Assembly (NCBI GenBank): GCA_035578175.1
Contig: JAQMRL010000003.1
Location: forward strand, 23,460,419-23,524,418
Origin: Catonia carolina
Taxonomy: Eukaryota; Arthropoda; Insecta; Hemiptera; Achilidae
Direction: 5' to 3'
Length of the DNA: 64,000 bases
Below are positions 22,395-33,049 of this stretch, in pieces. The notes beneath the pieces were generated by a model. That model searched no databases. It saw only the letters and a list, made by a program, of their open reading frames with translations, and was not told the DNA's origin. The position numbers were made by a program, and so were the translations under genes. Every line of letters begins with the position of its first letter. Within the stretch, counting starts at the first letter, position 1.

Positions 22395-23277
22395 AAAAAT
22401 CTGGTGTGAAACACTCACACAACTTTCTCTTGCCAATGCAAATAATTAACAATATAACCTAACATTAGTAATAAAACATTAAAAATAAACAAAAAAAACT
22501 AACCTCAAAGCACATAATCTTATTTTAATCATCAGTGAAAGACGCAAAATGAAAATCAACCTCAGTTTGGCTTAAAAATATGGAAAATTACTCTTTCATG
22601 CTAAACTAGGCCTTGTAGAGAAAAATGCTCTAATTAAAGTTGTAGATCTTTTAATTTCCTATAAATTTGATTATGTACACTTTTGTCATAAAATACATAC
22701 TAAGGCCGAAATCTTAAAAAAATTGATTTTTCACATGTTTTCGTGAGAATAAAACAGAAAATCGCTAATTACCGCTAAACTTAGCGTTACACATAAAAAT
22801 GTTTCAAATAAAATGTTTCGCTAAAATGCATACCAAAGCCGCAATCTTAAAAAAACAATTTTTTTATGCCAAAACAGCCTCTCCAAGAAATTCAGCAGAC
22901 ATGACGCCTACCCTATCTTGTAAAGCATAAAAAATTTAGTAAACCAGGCGATTTTTAAAAGAATCGTAGGACCTGTTTTAGAGAAAATCGGAAAAAAGTG
23001 AAAAATTACACGAATAAACTACTACTTCCGGTTGACCGATTTTGATGAAAAAGTTCGTGTCGGTTCCAGTAGTAGTGTCTAACTTAAAATTTGAAGTTTC
23101 TAGTTCATACGATGTTCCGTTCTTGATATTTTATTCACACACACCAATCGCTAAAAACATGGTTTTTGCGTTCAGGGGTCTGAAAACATGTATATCCAGT
23201 GAAAACTCGATTTCAAAAAATCGACATGAAAACAATACTTTTCTTCCTATGTATTCATATAGACAAGAGAAAGTAAA
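22395..23277 (+). repeat. Repeat family H, second long copy
   Basis: Parallel to 2982-3784 from aaaatctggtgtgaaacactc to the end block agacaagagaaagta, about 880 bases, with extra sequence near 22560-22680. Both copies share agacatgacgcctaccctat near the middle. No open frame. Confidence 0.75.
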
Positions 23278-24429
23278 AATTGTGCTACAATTAATTGTTT
23301 ATTAAACACAATCGCCTGCGAACTGATACTCCTGTTCTACCGGCATGTGCATTATTCTCGACTCCGAATGAACGAATAATAGATAACTTGTAAAACTAAA
23401 AGAAGAAATGATTGGTCATATGAAACAAAATGTTCATATAGGTATCAGTTAATCTTAATATAAATCATTATATAAAGCCGATTAGTGCAGGATGTTATGC
23501 CAAAGAAGGTTAGAAGAACTCCCATGAATATAGGATAACTATTTGATCAATAATCTTTAAACTGGAAAAATGGCTAAGCGGATATGCCTAAATTATTTAT
23601 GAAATACAGTAATTTCCCATTAAACCGGATCCTGTTTATCTAAAATTTTGTATTATCTGGTCTGATACTTAAATTTTTTAAAATGATTTTTTTCATCATC
23701 AAGATGAAACTAATTAGATGATTAATTTTTAATACATTAATTAGTTCATACAGAAAGATATGCTTGTTATTATAATAGGCTAATCAATAAAAAATATTCA
23801 GCAAAATTGTTTAAATAAATTCAAAAAATTTAGTAGAATTAATTGGAGGAAAATTAAACAACTTTTCTTCCACTCCAAGATCTTTATAATTAGAAAAATA
23901 TTTTATAAGACGCCAAAATGAGACATTACAGTAGTTTTTAAACTGGTAATTCTCTATGGAATGATCGCAAATAAAACAAAAAATTGCAAAATCTGAAAAC
24001 AATGGAAAAGGAAGATCATTTGTAAAAATGGTGCAAACATTACATTAACTTGAGAAAGACTAAATAAACCAAACTTCACAAAGATATTGAGCCCTTAGAA
24101 GATCTTCCTCTTCTTCTTTTTCAGGTATCTATAAATGCTGAATGTTGGCGACTATCATAGTAATTCTCAATTTGTTTGTTGCACTGTGAAATAGATTATT
24201 CTGAGCTTCTTCCCCAACCAAATTCTCAGATTTTGAATCCACAACACACTTCTTCCGCCAGGTTTCCTTAGAAGATACAATCATAATTTTTTTTACCACA
24301 TGAATCATATGAACTAAAACTGTTTAAAAAAAAAGATTTTCAATATTTGCAACAACAAAAACAAAACCAATATTAATCACAAATAATTAGGATTTCATGA
24401 AACTGATAAATGTTTCGATAAAACTACGT
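23278..24429. other. No gene seen
   Basis: AT-rich intron sequence; no repeat family recognised. Confidence 0.4.
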
Positions 24430-24640
24430 TCAGAAGCAAATTCCTGTGGAGATTAGAAAAGTTGGCCAAATTAAGAAGAAATATTATGAAAAGAAAAACA
24501 CCAAAGAAAGAGATATAACTTTCTGAAGAAGGTAAAAAAGTAAATCCAATAAAATGAAGGCTTAATGGAGTGAAAAGAAAATTGGAGGAGGTAACTGGGC
24601 GAGAAATGTGGCAAAGTCATTATTGTTAACGAGAATTCCA
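24430..24640 (+). pseudogene. LINE-like C-terminal fragment
   Basis: Broken frames give RLEKLAKLRRNIMKRK-like and EVTGREMWQSHY-like text, resembling the last part of non-LTR polyproteins. Short and decayed. Confidence 0.35.
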
Positions 24641-24887
24641 TAGTGGGTTAATTCTTGTAAACACAAAATTATTTTAAAGAGGCTATGAATTCTGTGGTAA
24701 GCTAAAGTAAAATTATAACAAATGTAGCTACAGTCAGCCTTTGTTGGATGAACTGGAAGAATCAGGCGAAGTTGGAGAATAGAAAATTTTTGTCTGTGTT
24801 TTCAGACATCAGGAGCACATAAGTTAAATCGAGTGTTTTATATAGACAGAGTAGGTCTACTGGTATTTTACAATCTAATTTTTTAAA

Positions 24888-25050
24888 CATTTAATATCGC
24901 ATCAACAAATTGGTCACTTACAACTATGGTGGGTTATGGAATTGAAACGGTAGTTTTTGACTTGTCATAATTTTCAGACCTTCGCCAAGAATCAAAACCG
25001 GGACTTTCTGCTTTGAACGCGTAATCTACTGCGCTAACCATAAACTTACC
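24888..25050 (-). mobile_element. SINE family A copy
   Basis: Minus strand: head with tagattacgcgttcaaag and a box-B-like cggttttgattc, then the family body ending at gttgatgcgatatt. Diverged from the copy at 31022. Confidence 0.7.
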
Positions 25051-25585
25051 ATGGTTTAACTCTATTTCATATCTGTGTTATGTTAGTTTGGAATATTTAT
25101 TCTCGGAGTAATATAGAAAGAGTTTTCTTAAATTCAGGAAAAACAATTAGGAATAATCCTATGGTGGGACAAACCACCTAACTACATGTGGCCCATTATA
25201 TCATGAACTTCAATTTCTTACAGTTCCTTCTTTATATATTTTTGAAGTTACACATATAATGTATACTATAAAACAAAATAACGTTTTACAGACTTTAAAT
25301 GTACATAATCATCACGAGAAACAGATTTGATTACAATGTTACTACTTATGACAATACTGAATTGTTTCAACAAAATCTACTTATATTATGCAGGTAGAAT
25401 AAGTATATTTCATCAGTAAACCTCTCCAAGCTTTAATAAGTTGTTGTAATCCATATTTGTCAAAAAGAAGCTAAAAAAAAAACTTAATTGATGAAATATT
25501 TTACAGTATACAAGCACTCCTTTCTATAAAGTTTTTTGTCTCAAAAATAAATATTAAAGTGAATGCCAAGGTGGATTGTATAATA

Positions 25586-26812
25586 ACGGGTGTTTCAAAA
25601 AGGACGCACTTCGAAGTTTAAGGGTTAATATATTTTCTGCATAGGGAATATTTTTTTCCCACAAATAACAGTTGGCACTACCTTACTCATTGTTGACCCA
25701 TTGTGTATTACTGACATGTACTAGTGCTATTCCAGTATTCATTTGTGTCTGTAGTGTCTGTATAAGTTCAAACATGGTTTTTTCAAAGGATGAACGTGTT
25801 TTTATTATTGAAAGTTATTGCGCATATAAATCTTACGAACGATTGAAAGACGAGTTCCAGTTAAAATTTCCCAATTCTGAAGTACCTAATAACACCACAA
25901 TATCGCGTCTGATTAATAAATTTTGAGAGACTGGCAGTGTACAGGATCGGAAAAGCACAGGTCGACCATCAGTGTTAACAGAACAAGTTTTGGACGATGT
26001 GAAACAACGTTTGACTACCTCACCCAGCAAATCACTTAGAAAGTTATCTCCACAGGCTGGATTATCACTATCTTCCGCTTTAAGGGCTACAAAAAAATTA
26101 AATCTCCATCCTTACCGCATCGGTGTCGTTCATGAACTGAAAGAAGTTGACCATAGGAAACGTATACAATATTGTCGTTGGATACGTTCCCTTGTTAATG
26201 ACAACGGTGTTGAAATATTGGATCGTGTTTATTTCAGTGACGAAGCATGGTTCCACTTGGATGGTTACATCAACAGCCAAAACTGCCGAATATGGAGCGC
26301 TCATAATCCTCACATTTCATGAACGTCCACTACACGCACGTAAAATTGGTGTTTGGTGTGCCATACTTACTTATGTTACTTGTGCAACGTGCCATACTTC
26401 TACTGAAACACTGAATATGTTACGATAATTTTTTGGCCATCGTGTGATATCAAAAGGATTGTGGCCACCAAGATCCCCAGATCTTACTCCTGCGGATTTT
26501 TTTCTTAGGGGGAATTTAAAGAGTAAGGTTTTAAAAACAATCCTCATACAATTGAAGAATTGAAGGCTAATATTGAAAGTGAGATTACAAACATTAATGA
26601 GCAAACACTACGAAAAGTGGCTGCAAATGTTATGAAATGTGTCCGAACTTGCATTACAAGCGGAGGAAGTCATTTTGAACATTTATTGTGAAGTTTTAAA
26701 GGTAATCTGAATGTTATAAAGGTAATAATTTCATACCGTATAATTTGTGATTACTTAATGTAATAAATTAGCGTTCTCAAACTTCGAAGTGCGTCCTTTT
26801 TGAAACACCCGT
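25586..26812 (+). mobile_element. DUF4817-type mariner element, best copy
   Basis: Perfect TIRs of at least 34 bases start acgggtgtttcaaaaaggac (left) with the exact complement at the right, flanked by TA (25584-25585 and 26813-26814). Inside is one degraded transposase gene. It starts at ATG 25774 with MVFSKDERVFIIESYCAYKS, an N-terminal helix-turn-helix of the DUF4817 kind, followed by DVKQRLTTSPSKSLRKLS. The first catalytic Asp region reads YFSDEAWFHLDGY. The last catalytic block, WPPRSPDLTPADFF, lies near 26463-26505. The protein end is HFEHLL. The middle of the catalytic domain is missing, so it could not transpose itself. Copies at 8272, 12061 and 54514 belong to the same family. Confidence 0.85.
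25774..26690 (+). pseudogene. Transposase pseudogene of the DUF4817-type mariner
   Basis: It is open from 25774 but has a TGA at 25924-25926, where relatives have an Arg codon (KF-stop-ETGSVQDR). It stays in the same frame through RTGRPSV-like text to HNPHIS at 26320, then breaks by frameshift. A deletion removes the region between IGVWCA and FFGHRVISKG, including the second catalytic Asp. Further frameshifts follow near 26510-26560. Confidence 0.8.
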
Positions 26813-26973
26813 TATTTGGTAAAAAATTATACATTTGATTAATTAGATGACAAGCTTATTGCAGCAAATACTAATCATAAAGAATTATTAAATTAATTAA
26901 TAGGGAATGAAATTAACATAACGTTAATATTTACGCTATCAATTTTTATTTTGATACGTTGAATACTTTGCTC

Positions 26974-27365
26974 ACAACAGGCAGGTAGAGTGTTAAATTA
27001 TTTGCACTCGATCTGCTAATTTAAGGGCTACAAAAAATAATTCTATTTCTTATCACATGGTCAGCCAATTTTATGACTGAAGCATTTAAGGACAGAAGAG
27101 GTAAAGGTGTAAAAGACACTAGTCAGAGTCATCTCATCTGAGAGTAATGAATCTCATTATACAGTCAGAACCTGTAGTGAATGAAGTGAAGGTGTCATTT
27201 ACAGGTTGGAAAGTAGGTGCTTTTCAGAGGACCTGGCTTGCTAATAAGGATACTTTTCAACTCACTGAGGAAGGCAATGGTAAACCATCTAACTCCTCAT
27301 TTTACTTAGTAAAGTCTCTAGAGGTTCAAACCAGCCTTTTGGGTGATAACCTAAACAACAACAAA
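26974..27365 (+). repeat. Repeat family E (395 bp, conserved frame)
   Basis: Same repeat as 33050-33444 and 45437-45833 (both inverted). It ends 3' with ccaaacaacaacaa-like AAC units, suggesting retroposition. All three copies keep an open frame starting at MN and running through PVVNEVKVSF, EEGNGKP and SSFYLVK to LNNN (here 27147-27370). No tRNA-like head seen. The function of the frame is unknown. Confidence 0.8.
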
Positions 27366-27699
27366 GTTGTAAACTCCTTTTTTCGAGCAATTATGTTGTA
27401 CACTCCCAGATGCAATAACAAAAAAATCTACGCAGCAGTGGTGGCCACATTCTAATTTGGTAATCTAAAATTTTTCACTAGCAAATTCAGTCGTATTAAC
27501 TAATTTTTCATTACAAGTTTTTCTAAGGTTTAGCTTTTATTTAAGAATTGTGATTATATAGCCTACGTATTATTTTCTTGTTTACCTAAAATGTTTAGTT
27601 ATCTGGTCCTATCAAGTCTGGTTGAATGGGAAACTACTGCATACCCAATTTTGCAAACATAAAACAATTTAAAACAGTTAATTTAAAGTGTCTATTTAC

Positions 27700-27797
27700 T
27701 TGCTGGCTGATTCATCAATAACAAGCCGATCTGATGATGGAGAATCATCGGAAAATTCTAAATAACCCACATCAACACATTCATTAACAATCGAGCC
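27700..27797 (-). CDS. Internal exon of the Q/N-rich gene with second LEFSDD motif
   Basis: Acceptor tatgttttag|GGC enters in phase 0. It reads 32 codons including DVGYLEFSDDSPSSDRLVID and ends AGCAA|GTAAAT in phase 2. The motif LEFSDD repeats that of the upstream exon (31854-31933), so the two exons may derive from a duplication. If the donor is not used, the next codon AAG is followed by TAA and the protein would stop here. That gives a possible short isoform. The phase match to 16295 favours splicing. Confidence 0.8.
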
Positions 27798-28170
27798 CTA
27801 AAACATAATTATAATAAACATATATAGTAATTTTTAAAAGATCTTAAATTATAAAAAGTGTAACATGGAAATGTTAAGTGGAGACTTAAACTAGATTGAA
27901 CTTTCACTGTAGACAATATGACGAGGGAAAAATCAATGATTTCCATGTTATCATATTGTGTAAAACCTTGACTGATAGGAGCCGTTCAACCTTCAGGTAA
28001 ACTTTACCAAAAGAAGGGCCTGTTAGCTCAGTAAGCATAGAAGGATGAGGTAATTCAGTAGGGAGCTAAAATGTTAACAGGAGGGGATCGCAATGACTAT
28101 CTAACAAATGTAGACTAAATATTTGATCCATTTTCTCAGCAACCAATTGGCATATTGGCTTAAATTTCTT

Positions 28171-28342
28171 TTTAGTTTATTTAATGTTGTATCAACAGCT
28201 TTGTCATTAGCGATTGCAGTGGGTTTCGGTACCATAAAAGTGGGTTTAACATGTTAAAATTTCTAGACTCTAGCTGGGAATCGAAGCCAGTACCTTCCGC
28301 TTTGTAGGCTAGCACGCTAGTTACTACGCCACGAAGGCAACC
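28171..28342 (-). mobile_element. SINE family A copy
   Basis: Minus strand: gccttcgtggcgtagtaact head, box B tggcttcgattcc, body to gttgatacaacattaaat. In the intron of the Q/N-rich gene. Confidence 0.75.
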
Positions 28343-28430
28343 AAATTTTTATTTTGTATTTAATATTATGTAATACAACAACAGTGGACGAAAGGATTGT
28401 GTAAAATATTTATTTTTATTTTTTTAACCA

Positions 28431-28740
28431 TAATGTGTGTCAATCTGAAATCTGTCAAAGAACAATAAGCAACCCAATGACCCAATGAGATAAGGATGAC
28501 ATATATGACATGTAAATGAGGTGCAGTTTTATACAGACTCAGGCCAACCATTCCTGAAAAAATAAGGCTAATTGAACCAATATCATCAAAGTACACCAGT
28601 AAACCACTGTCTAGTATTGAAATCCATATAAAAATACCTACTTTTATTAGGATTTGAACCAAGCAACCTTTGCCTCCGTACTTCAGTAGTTAAAGAGCTG
28701 CCTTGCGACGATGGCTTTACCACTAAACCAACCTGTTGAG
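28431..28740 (-). mobile_element. SINE family C copy, with head
   Basis: Minus strand: tRNA-like head ttggtttagtggtaaagcca, box-B-like ttggttcaaatcc, then the family C body as in 33735-34048. Confidence 0.8.
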
Positions 28741-29749
28741 TTATTTCCTTTTAATGGAGAAAAATGTTTTTCTCCATCCTTATTTATGTATTTATTAATT
28801 CTGAACATATATTGTCAGCTCACTGTCTCAGAAGTTGCTGAAGCTATTGATTTGAACATTTTAGGAGGTCTCACACAACTACAATACAACTACTGATGGG
28901 AAAGTTTTTTATTGAATTGCCCCCTCCCTCCAATTAATGCTGTTTTGTTGATGTATTAGGTGACCACAGGTCAATTATGATGAAAAAAAACTTTTAATAA
29001 AGAAAAAATGTTTTTTCATCATACCTAAGTGTGTGGTCTCATTAAACCATAACTTATGGTTAAGATTTATACTACAATTTTTTTTTAATACATTAGATTC
29101 TAATATATAAAAAAATTTAATGTAAATAAAAAATTCTCCCATCCCAAGTTGTTTGTAGAAGCGTGAGAACCTCCTAAAAATTTAAAATTAATAGCTTCAG
29201 CAGTTTCAGCAGTTTAGTGAGCTGAGAATACGTTCAGCAAAAATAAATAAATTTATGATATTCATCAAACATTAGAATACACCAAGAATTCAATCACTGA
29301 TTTGAAAACTATTTAAATCTAATATATTAGTAATAAAATCACAGCTTCATACAATAATTCGTAGGAAAAATAAAACAAATAGAAAGAAACTGAATGTTTA
29401 TTACAAACGACGATAATAATTAATAATAATCACGCGGAACTCGCGCCATTTATCAGTTATATTAGGACACACAACTATGCACGCAACTATGTAATAAAAG
29501 GGGGAAAATCTCTGCGAAGTAATATTTTATTGCTTAAGCTACCTAAAACCAATTATAGTAAATATGGCAACGTAGACAGTTATGAGCAAGCTCACATTCA
29601 TATGATTTATACTATAGTATACCATTTCCTCAGTTTATCCATACATGCTTATTATGAAAGAGCTCTTAATAGGAAAGAACGGATAACAATGAAAGATACC
29701 TGTAATGTTGTACAATGTATTTTAAAAAAAGATCTGTTAACTCTTAAAT
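28741..29749. other. No gene seen
   Basis: AT-rich intron. A T-rich/A-rich mirrored stretch (tttctccatcc and aaaaacattttt-type runs at 28760-29030) forms imperfect hairpins. A short inverted pair agaagttgctgaagctatt (28829) and aatagcttcagcagtttcag (29190) suggests an old fold-back element. Confidence 0.4.
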
Positions 29750-29860
29750 ACAGTGTTCCTCGGGACGGATTTAGGGTCTTTTACGTTTTCAGTATGCCAC
29801 TATCAAATCCGAATTCCCTGAAGGGTTACACTTGTTTTCGTTTCTCCCACTCCCTGCCTT
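29750..29860 (+). repeat. Repeat arm flanking the ribozyme palindrome (left)
   Basis: The string ggatttagggtcttttacg through ccctgaagggttacac matches, inverted, 30800-30870 (gtgtaacccttcaggaaatt through gacctcggattt). The two lie on either side of the palindrome at 30311-30758. Confidence 0.55.
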
Positions 29861-30390
29861 ACTAAATCCTCATGCTGAGATAGACACACTCACGCACGCG
29901 TACACACATCCTTTCCAGTCCCAGTATAAAGTACTTTGTTACAAGTTTTGTTGTTTTATTTCTTATTTTGATTGTTTTATTTTGCTATTGCTACATTACT
30001 ATTACGTTATATTCTTTAATTTAATTTTTTCTATTGCTACATTACTATTACGTTATATTTTTAGTTATTTACATTGGGAGGAGAAAGTTGTGTGTAGTGT
30101 TTCACATAGACTTTTTTAATCTTCACATCTGGGATTATGCAATAACCCCCTTTCCTGAAGGAAATCTGCAGCATTTTCCTCCATAAGAAACTCTACAAAA
30201 TTCATAGTAGACTGTGTAGTAACTAACTGTGAAATCGAAATGGAGTTGACATTACGCAGGAATATTTCTTCATTCAAAAATAAATCTTTATAATGCATCC
30301 TGCAGTTTTAAATATTTCTATTTCATATAATGAATTAATACAATAATTTCACCAACCTTCTTTTTAAACTGCGTCACCTTTATTTTAATT

Positions 30391-30434
30391 TTCACTTACA
30401 CGTGTTTCGGTGGATCCACCATCATCAGAGTAAA
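30391..30434 (-). ncRNA. Hammerhead-ribozyme-like core, left arm
   Basis: Mirror copy of the core at 30635-30678, read on the minus strand: CTGATGA complement at 30428-30422 and GAAA complement at 30408-30405. All core bases are conserved. Being on the opposite strand, it would act only in minus-strand transcripts, which is the sense strand of the Q/N-rich gene. Confidence 0.45.
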
Positions 30435-30634
30435 TAACATATAATTGAAACTAAAAACATTATTTATTAAAAATCTATAGAAGATCATACATCTTCAGTC
30501 ACTTGTATAAAACTCTTATACAAGTATAAAACTTTGTATTTGTAGTTGTATAAAACTTTTATACAAGTGACTGAAGATGTATGATCTTCTATAGATTTTT
30601 AATAAATAATGTTTTTAGTTTCAATTATATGTTA

Positions 30635-30678
30635 TTTACTCTGATGATGGTGGATCCACCGAAACACGTGTAAGTGAA
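30635..30678 (+). ncRNA. Hammerhead-ribozyme-like core, right arm
   Basis: CTGATGA (30641-30647), then GGTGGATCCACC (30649-30660) that folds as stem II, then GAAA (30661-30664). A minimal stem III can form from AC...GT around ACGT, leaving GTA with cleavage predicted after A at 30672. Stem I is TTTACT (30635-30640) with AGTGAA (30673-30678), six pairs including one G-U. This is the layout of the small hammerheads described in Penelope-like elements. One extra U (30648) lies between the core A9 and stem II, which could weaken activity. Seen: the motif. Inferred: self-cleavage. Confidence 0.5.
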
Positions 30679-30769
30679 AATTAAAATAAAGGTGACGCAG
30701 TTTAAAAAGAAGGTTGGTGAAATTATTGAATTAATTCATTATATGAAATAGGAATATTTCTAGTTAGAT

Positions 30770-30890
30770 TGGGCGCTAGACTCAGGAGTAAGAGAATTGT
30801 GTAACCCTTCAGGAAATTCAAATTTGGTAGTGGCGTAGAGAAAACGGAAAAGACCTCGGATTTAAATAATTTGTACATGGCTGTAAAAAG
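30770..30890 (-). repeat. Repeat arm flanking the ribozyme palindrome (right)
   Basis: Inverted relative of 29750-29860. Together with the inner palindrome it makes a larger, roughly symmetrical structure from 29.75 to 30.89 kb. Possibly the remaining body of the same element. Confidence 0.5.
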
Positions 30891-31021
30891 GGCGCTTCGG
30901 AATTGTACAAAAACCAAAAACGAAATTTGGTAAAAACTAGAACGAGATTTTAAGAAGTAAAAAACAAGAATTTCATAAAAATAAAACTACTCTACATAAC
31001 TTAACTTTTTTTTTTAATTTT

Positions 31022-31190
31022 TTTTATTTAAAGTCGCATCAACTGCTTGGTTATTAGCGACTACGGTGGGTTATGAAACATTAACTATGGGATTTGACAC
31101 GTGAAAATTTCCAGACCCTGGCCGGGAATCGAACCCGGGACCTCCGCGTGGCAGGCCAACACGCTAACCACTACGCTACGGAGGCGGTCA
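31022..31190 (-). mobile_element. SINE family A, best-preserved copy
   Basis: Minus strand: tRNA-like head ctccgtagcgtagtggttag, then cgtgttggcctgcc, box B gggttcgattcccgg, and a body ending in agttgatgcgactttaaa. The head keeps both Pol III promoter boxes. It serves as reference for six other copies in the window. Confidence 0.9.
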
Positions 31191-31243
31191 CATAACTTTA
31201 TTATTTCAATTACTATGCCATGATAACACATGACTATTTCTAG

Positions 31244-31367
31244 ACGTTTCAACGGTCAATATTTACAATGTTGTTGAAATGGTAAGAATCTTAAATATTG
31301 CTTATTTACCAAATAAACTATCACCTGTAATTACAAACAATTTTTTGAAGAACCTATTTTATTTTGG
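31244..31367 (+). CDS. Weak candidate exon on the plus strand
   Basis: Between ctatttctag| and TTTTGG|GTAAGT one frame is open for about 40 codons (DVSTVNIYNVVEMVRILNIA and on to LKNLFYFG). The donor is strong and the acceptor plausible. No partner exons were found and an open frame this short is not rare in AT-rich DNA. Listed for completeness. Confidence 0.2.
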
Positions 31368-31853
31368 GTAAGTATCGATAACTGTTGGTAGTTCATTTTT
31401 GGAATACTCAAAATTTATCAAACCCAAAATCCCGTACAAGGGATAATGATGACACTCATGATTCATTGTGTGAATTTATTCGCATGCTAGAACTTTTATT
31501 TTAATAAAACTATGATTAATCATGGTTTTTTATGAACATTTCTTATTGCAGACTTAAGTTAGCAATAAATTCCAAAATAAATTACGCACTCCATAATAAA
31601 CCCCATGGAGTTGTGTATGACAAAAAAATACCACACCAAAATGATAAAATGATTTCTCAGTTTAGTAACGTGCAAATTTTTAAACTCGATCCAATTTTAA
31701 GACGCATGCCAATTTTATTGCAATAAATTAGGTTAGTAAATCTGTTCATGCAAATATCAAAATGACGTATGCATCACTTACGTATTCATAATAAACCCTT
31801 AAACCACAACATACTGAAAATATATTTACAAAATGAAAAAAAACAGCTCATAC

Positions 31854-31933
31854 CTCGTTCAGTTGAATGTCAATAGTTTCATCATCACTAAATTCAAGAG
31901 ATATTATCTCCGGATCTACTGTTTGGTTTTCTC
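31854..31933 (-). CDS. Internal exon of the Q/N-rich gene with first LEFSDD motif
   Basis: Acceptor ttctttgaag|GA and donor AACGAG|GTATGA bound 80 bases. Two bases complete the Gly codon split by the upstream exon (G|GA). The 26 following codons give VDPEIISLEFSDDETIDIQ, acidic, ending in phase 0. Both phases match the neighbouring exons. An acidic serine/threonine stretch of this kind could be a CK2-type phosphorylation site or a SIM-like interaction patch; that is inference. Confidence 0.85.
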
Positions 31934-32079
31934 CTTCAAAGAATAAACATAAAATGAATACATCAGTAACAAAAATACAAAATTTACATATTTGATAAAT
32001 AAAATCTATGCTACACATTATATCATAAAAAGATAATGTTCATTTGTAAGAGATAACTCAGAAATTCATCCCCATCATC

Positions 32080-32440
32080 TGTCAAGGATTAGGCTAAATG
32101 GCCTGTTCCGGCATCCATCTTTTTATAGGTCTTCCCAATCCTTGCTTCCCTCTAGGTTTAATTTAACTTGGCGCGGATAGCTTCGTTACATACTCTATCT
32201 AACCGCGTACAACCTTTGACTCCTTACAAATATCTCATTTCAGTAGCCTGGATACAACATTCATTACTCTGTAACGACACCCATGTTTCACTCCCATATG
32301 TTATGAGTGGTACAGCCATTGCTCTATAAAATTTCATTTGGGTGTCCTTTCTCGTTTTCTTTCCTATAGTCCTGTGAATAGAACCACATACATTGCTGAA
32401 TTTTGCCAGTTTTTCACTCAAAAGAAGTGAAAAACTCGGA
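32080..32440 (-). pseudogene. Non-LTR retrotransposon C-terminal fragment
   Basis: Minus-strand frame 32421-32224 shows KFSNVCGSIHRTIGKKTRKD, KFYRAMAVPLITYGSETW and ATEMRYL, the typical region after the reverse transcriptase domain. It is homologous to the plus-strand fragment at 14062. The downstream tail (32223-32080) continues in a broken frame. Confidence 0.75.
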
Positions 32441-33042
32441 AATTCTATTCTTAAAAAGTTTTTCTCTGTTGGAAATCTTAGAACTTCCTGAACAACAGGC
32501 TATTATGAAATTGCGCATTTTTTTAATTTTGAAAAAAATGTGATTGGTAAATTAAAGTAATTTTCTATTTTATTTGTTTGGTGTAAGAGCGTTTGGGAAG
32601 TTGAGTTCTTTTATCTACCGAAATTACACCATCTATTGCACACAATGTACTGTAGTATGTTGTCAAGTATAATAATACAGTAGAGGTACAACCAATTTTG
32701 GATGGAGGTGGATTGTACCGCTCTAAAATATTACATCCTTAACTCTTTTCTTCTGTCAAAATTTCTTAAAGTTGTTCACGGGACTGATGTCTAAAAGCTA
32801 ATGTCACATTTCACAAAGAAAGTTTTGTAAACTTTCCAAAAATCAAATGGATCGTACCATTTTGAAAAAATATATTTTACCTACTTTTACTAATAACATA
32901 TGTAAAATTATTTCTCCCTTTCACTGGTAATTCATATTAATGTTAACAAAACTCCTGTCTCCACTACTAGCGGGCTGCAATCCACACTCATTTGTTTTTC
33001 TAGCATGAAGTAGAATGTTCTACCATATTCATTATCCTTCAA
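32441..33042. other. No gene seen
   Basis: AT-rich intron sequence of the Q/N-rich gene. Confidence 0.45.
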
Positions 33043-33049
33043 GAAGGCT

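Larger units (their letters stand above)
30311..30758. mobile_element. Near-perfect 448-bp palindrome with two hammerhead-like cores
   Basis: Arms 30311-30522 and 30547-30758 (212 bases each) pair by p + q = 61069 without any gap. In the roughly 195 bases I compared directly only one to three mismatches occur (for example 30345/30724 region). The spacer is about 24 bases. Each arm contains a hammerhead-type sequence (see the two ncRNA entries), a motif known from Penelope-like retroelements, where it lies in the terminal repeats. No reverse transcriptase or GIY-YIG domain is present here. Alternatively the palindrome could be an assembly artefact. Confidence 0.75.

Noticed and set aside
27728..27756. 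CTGATGATGG...CGGAAAA on the plus strand, resembling a hammerhead core
   Set aside because: It is the antisense of coding sequence in the LEFSDD exon, GAAA is displaced by one base and no stem I or III forms.
31120..31190. tRNA gene
   Set aside because: Boxes A and B are good but the acceptor stem does not pair and the sequence continues into the SINE family A body.
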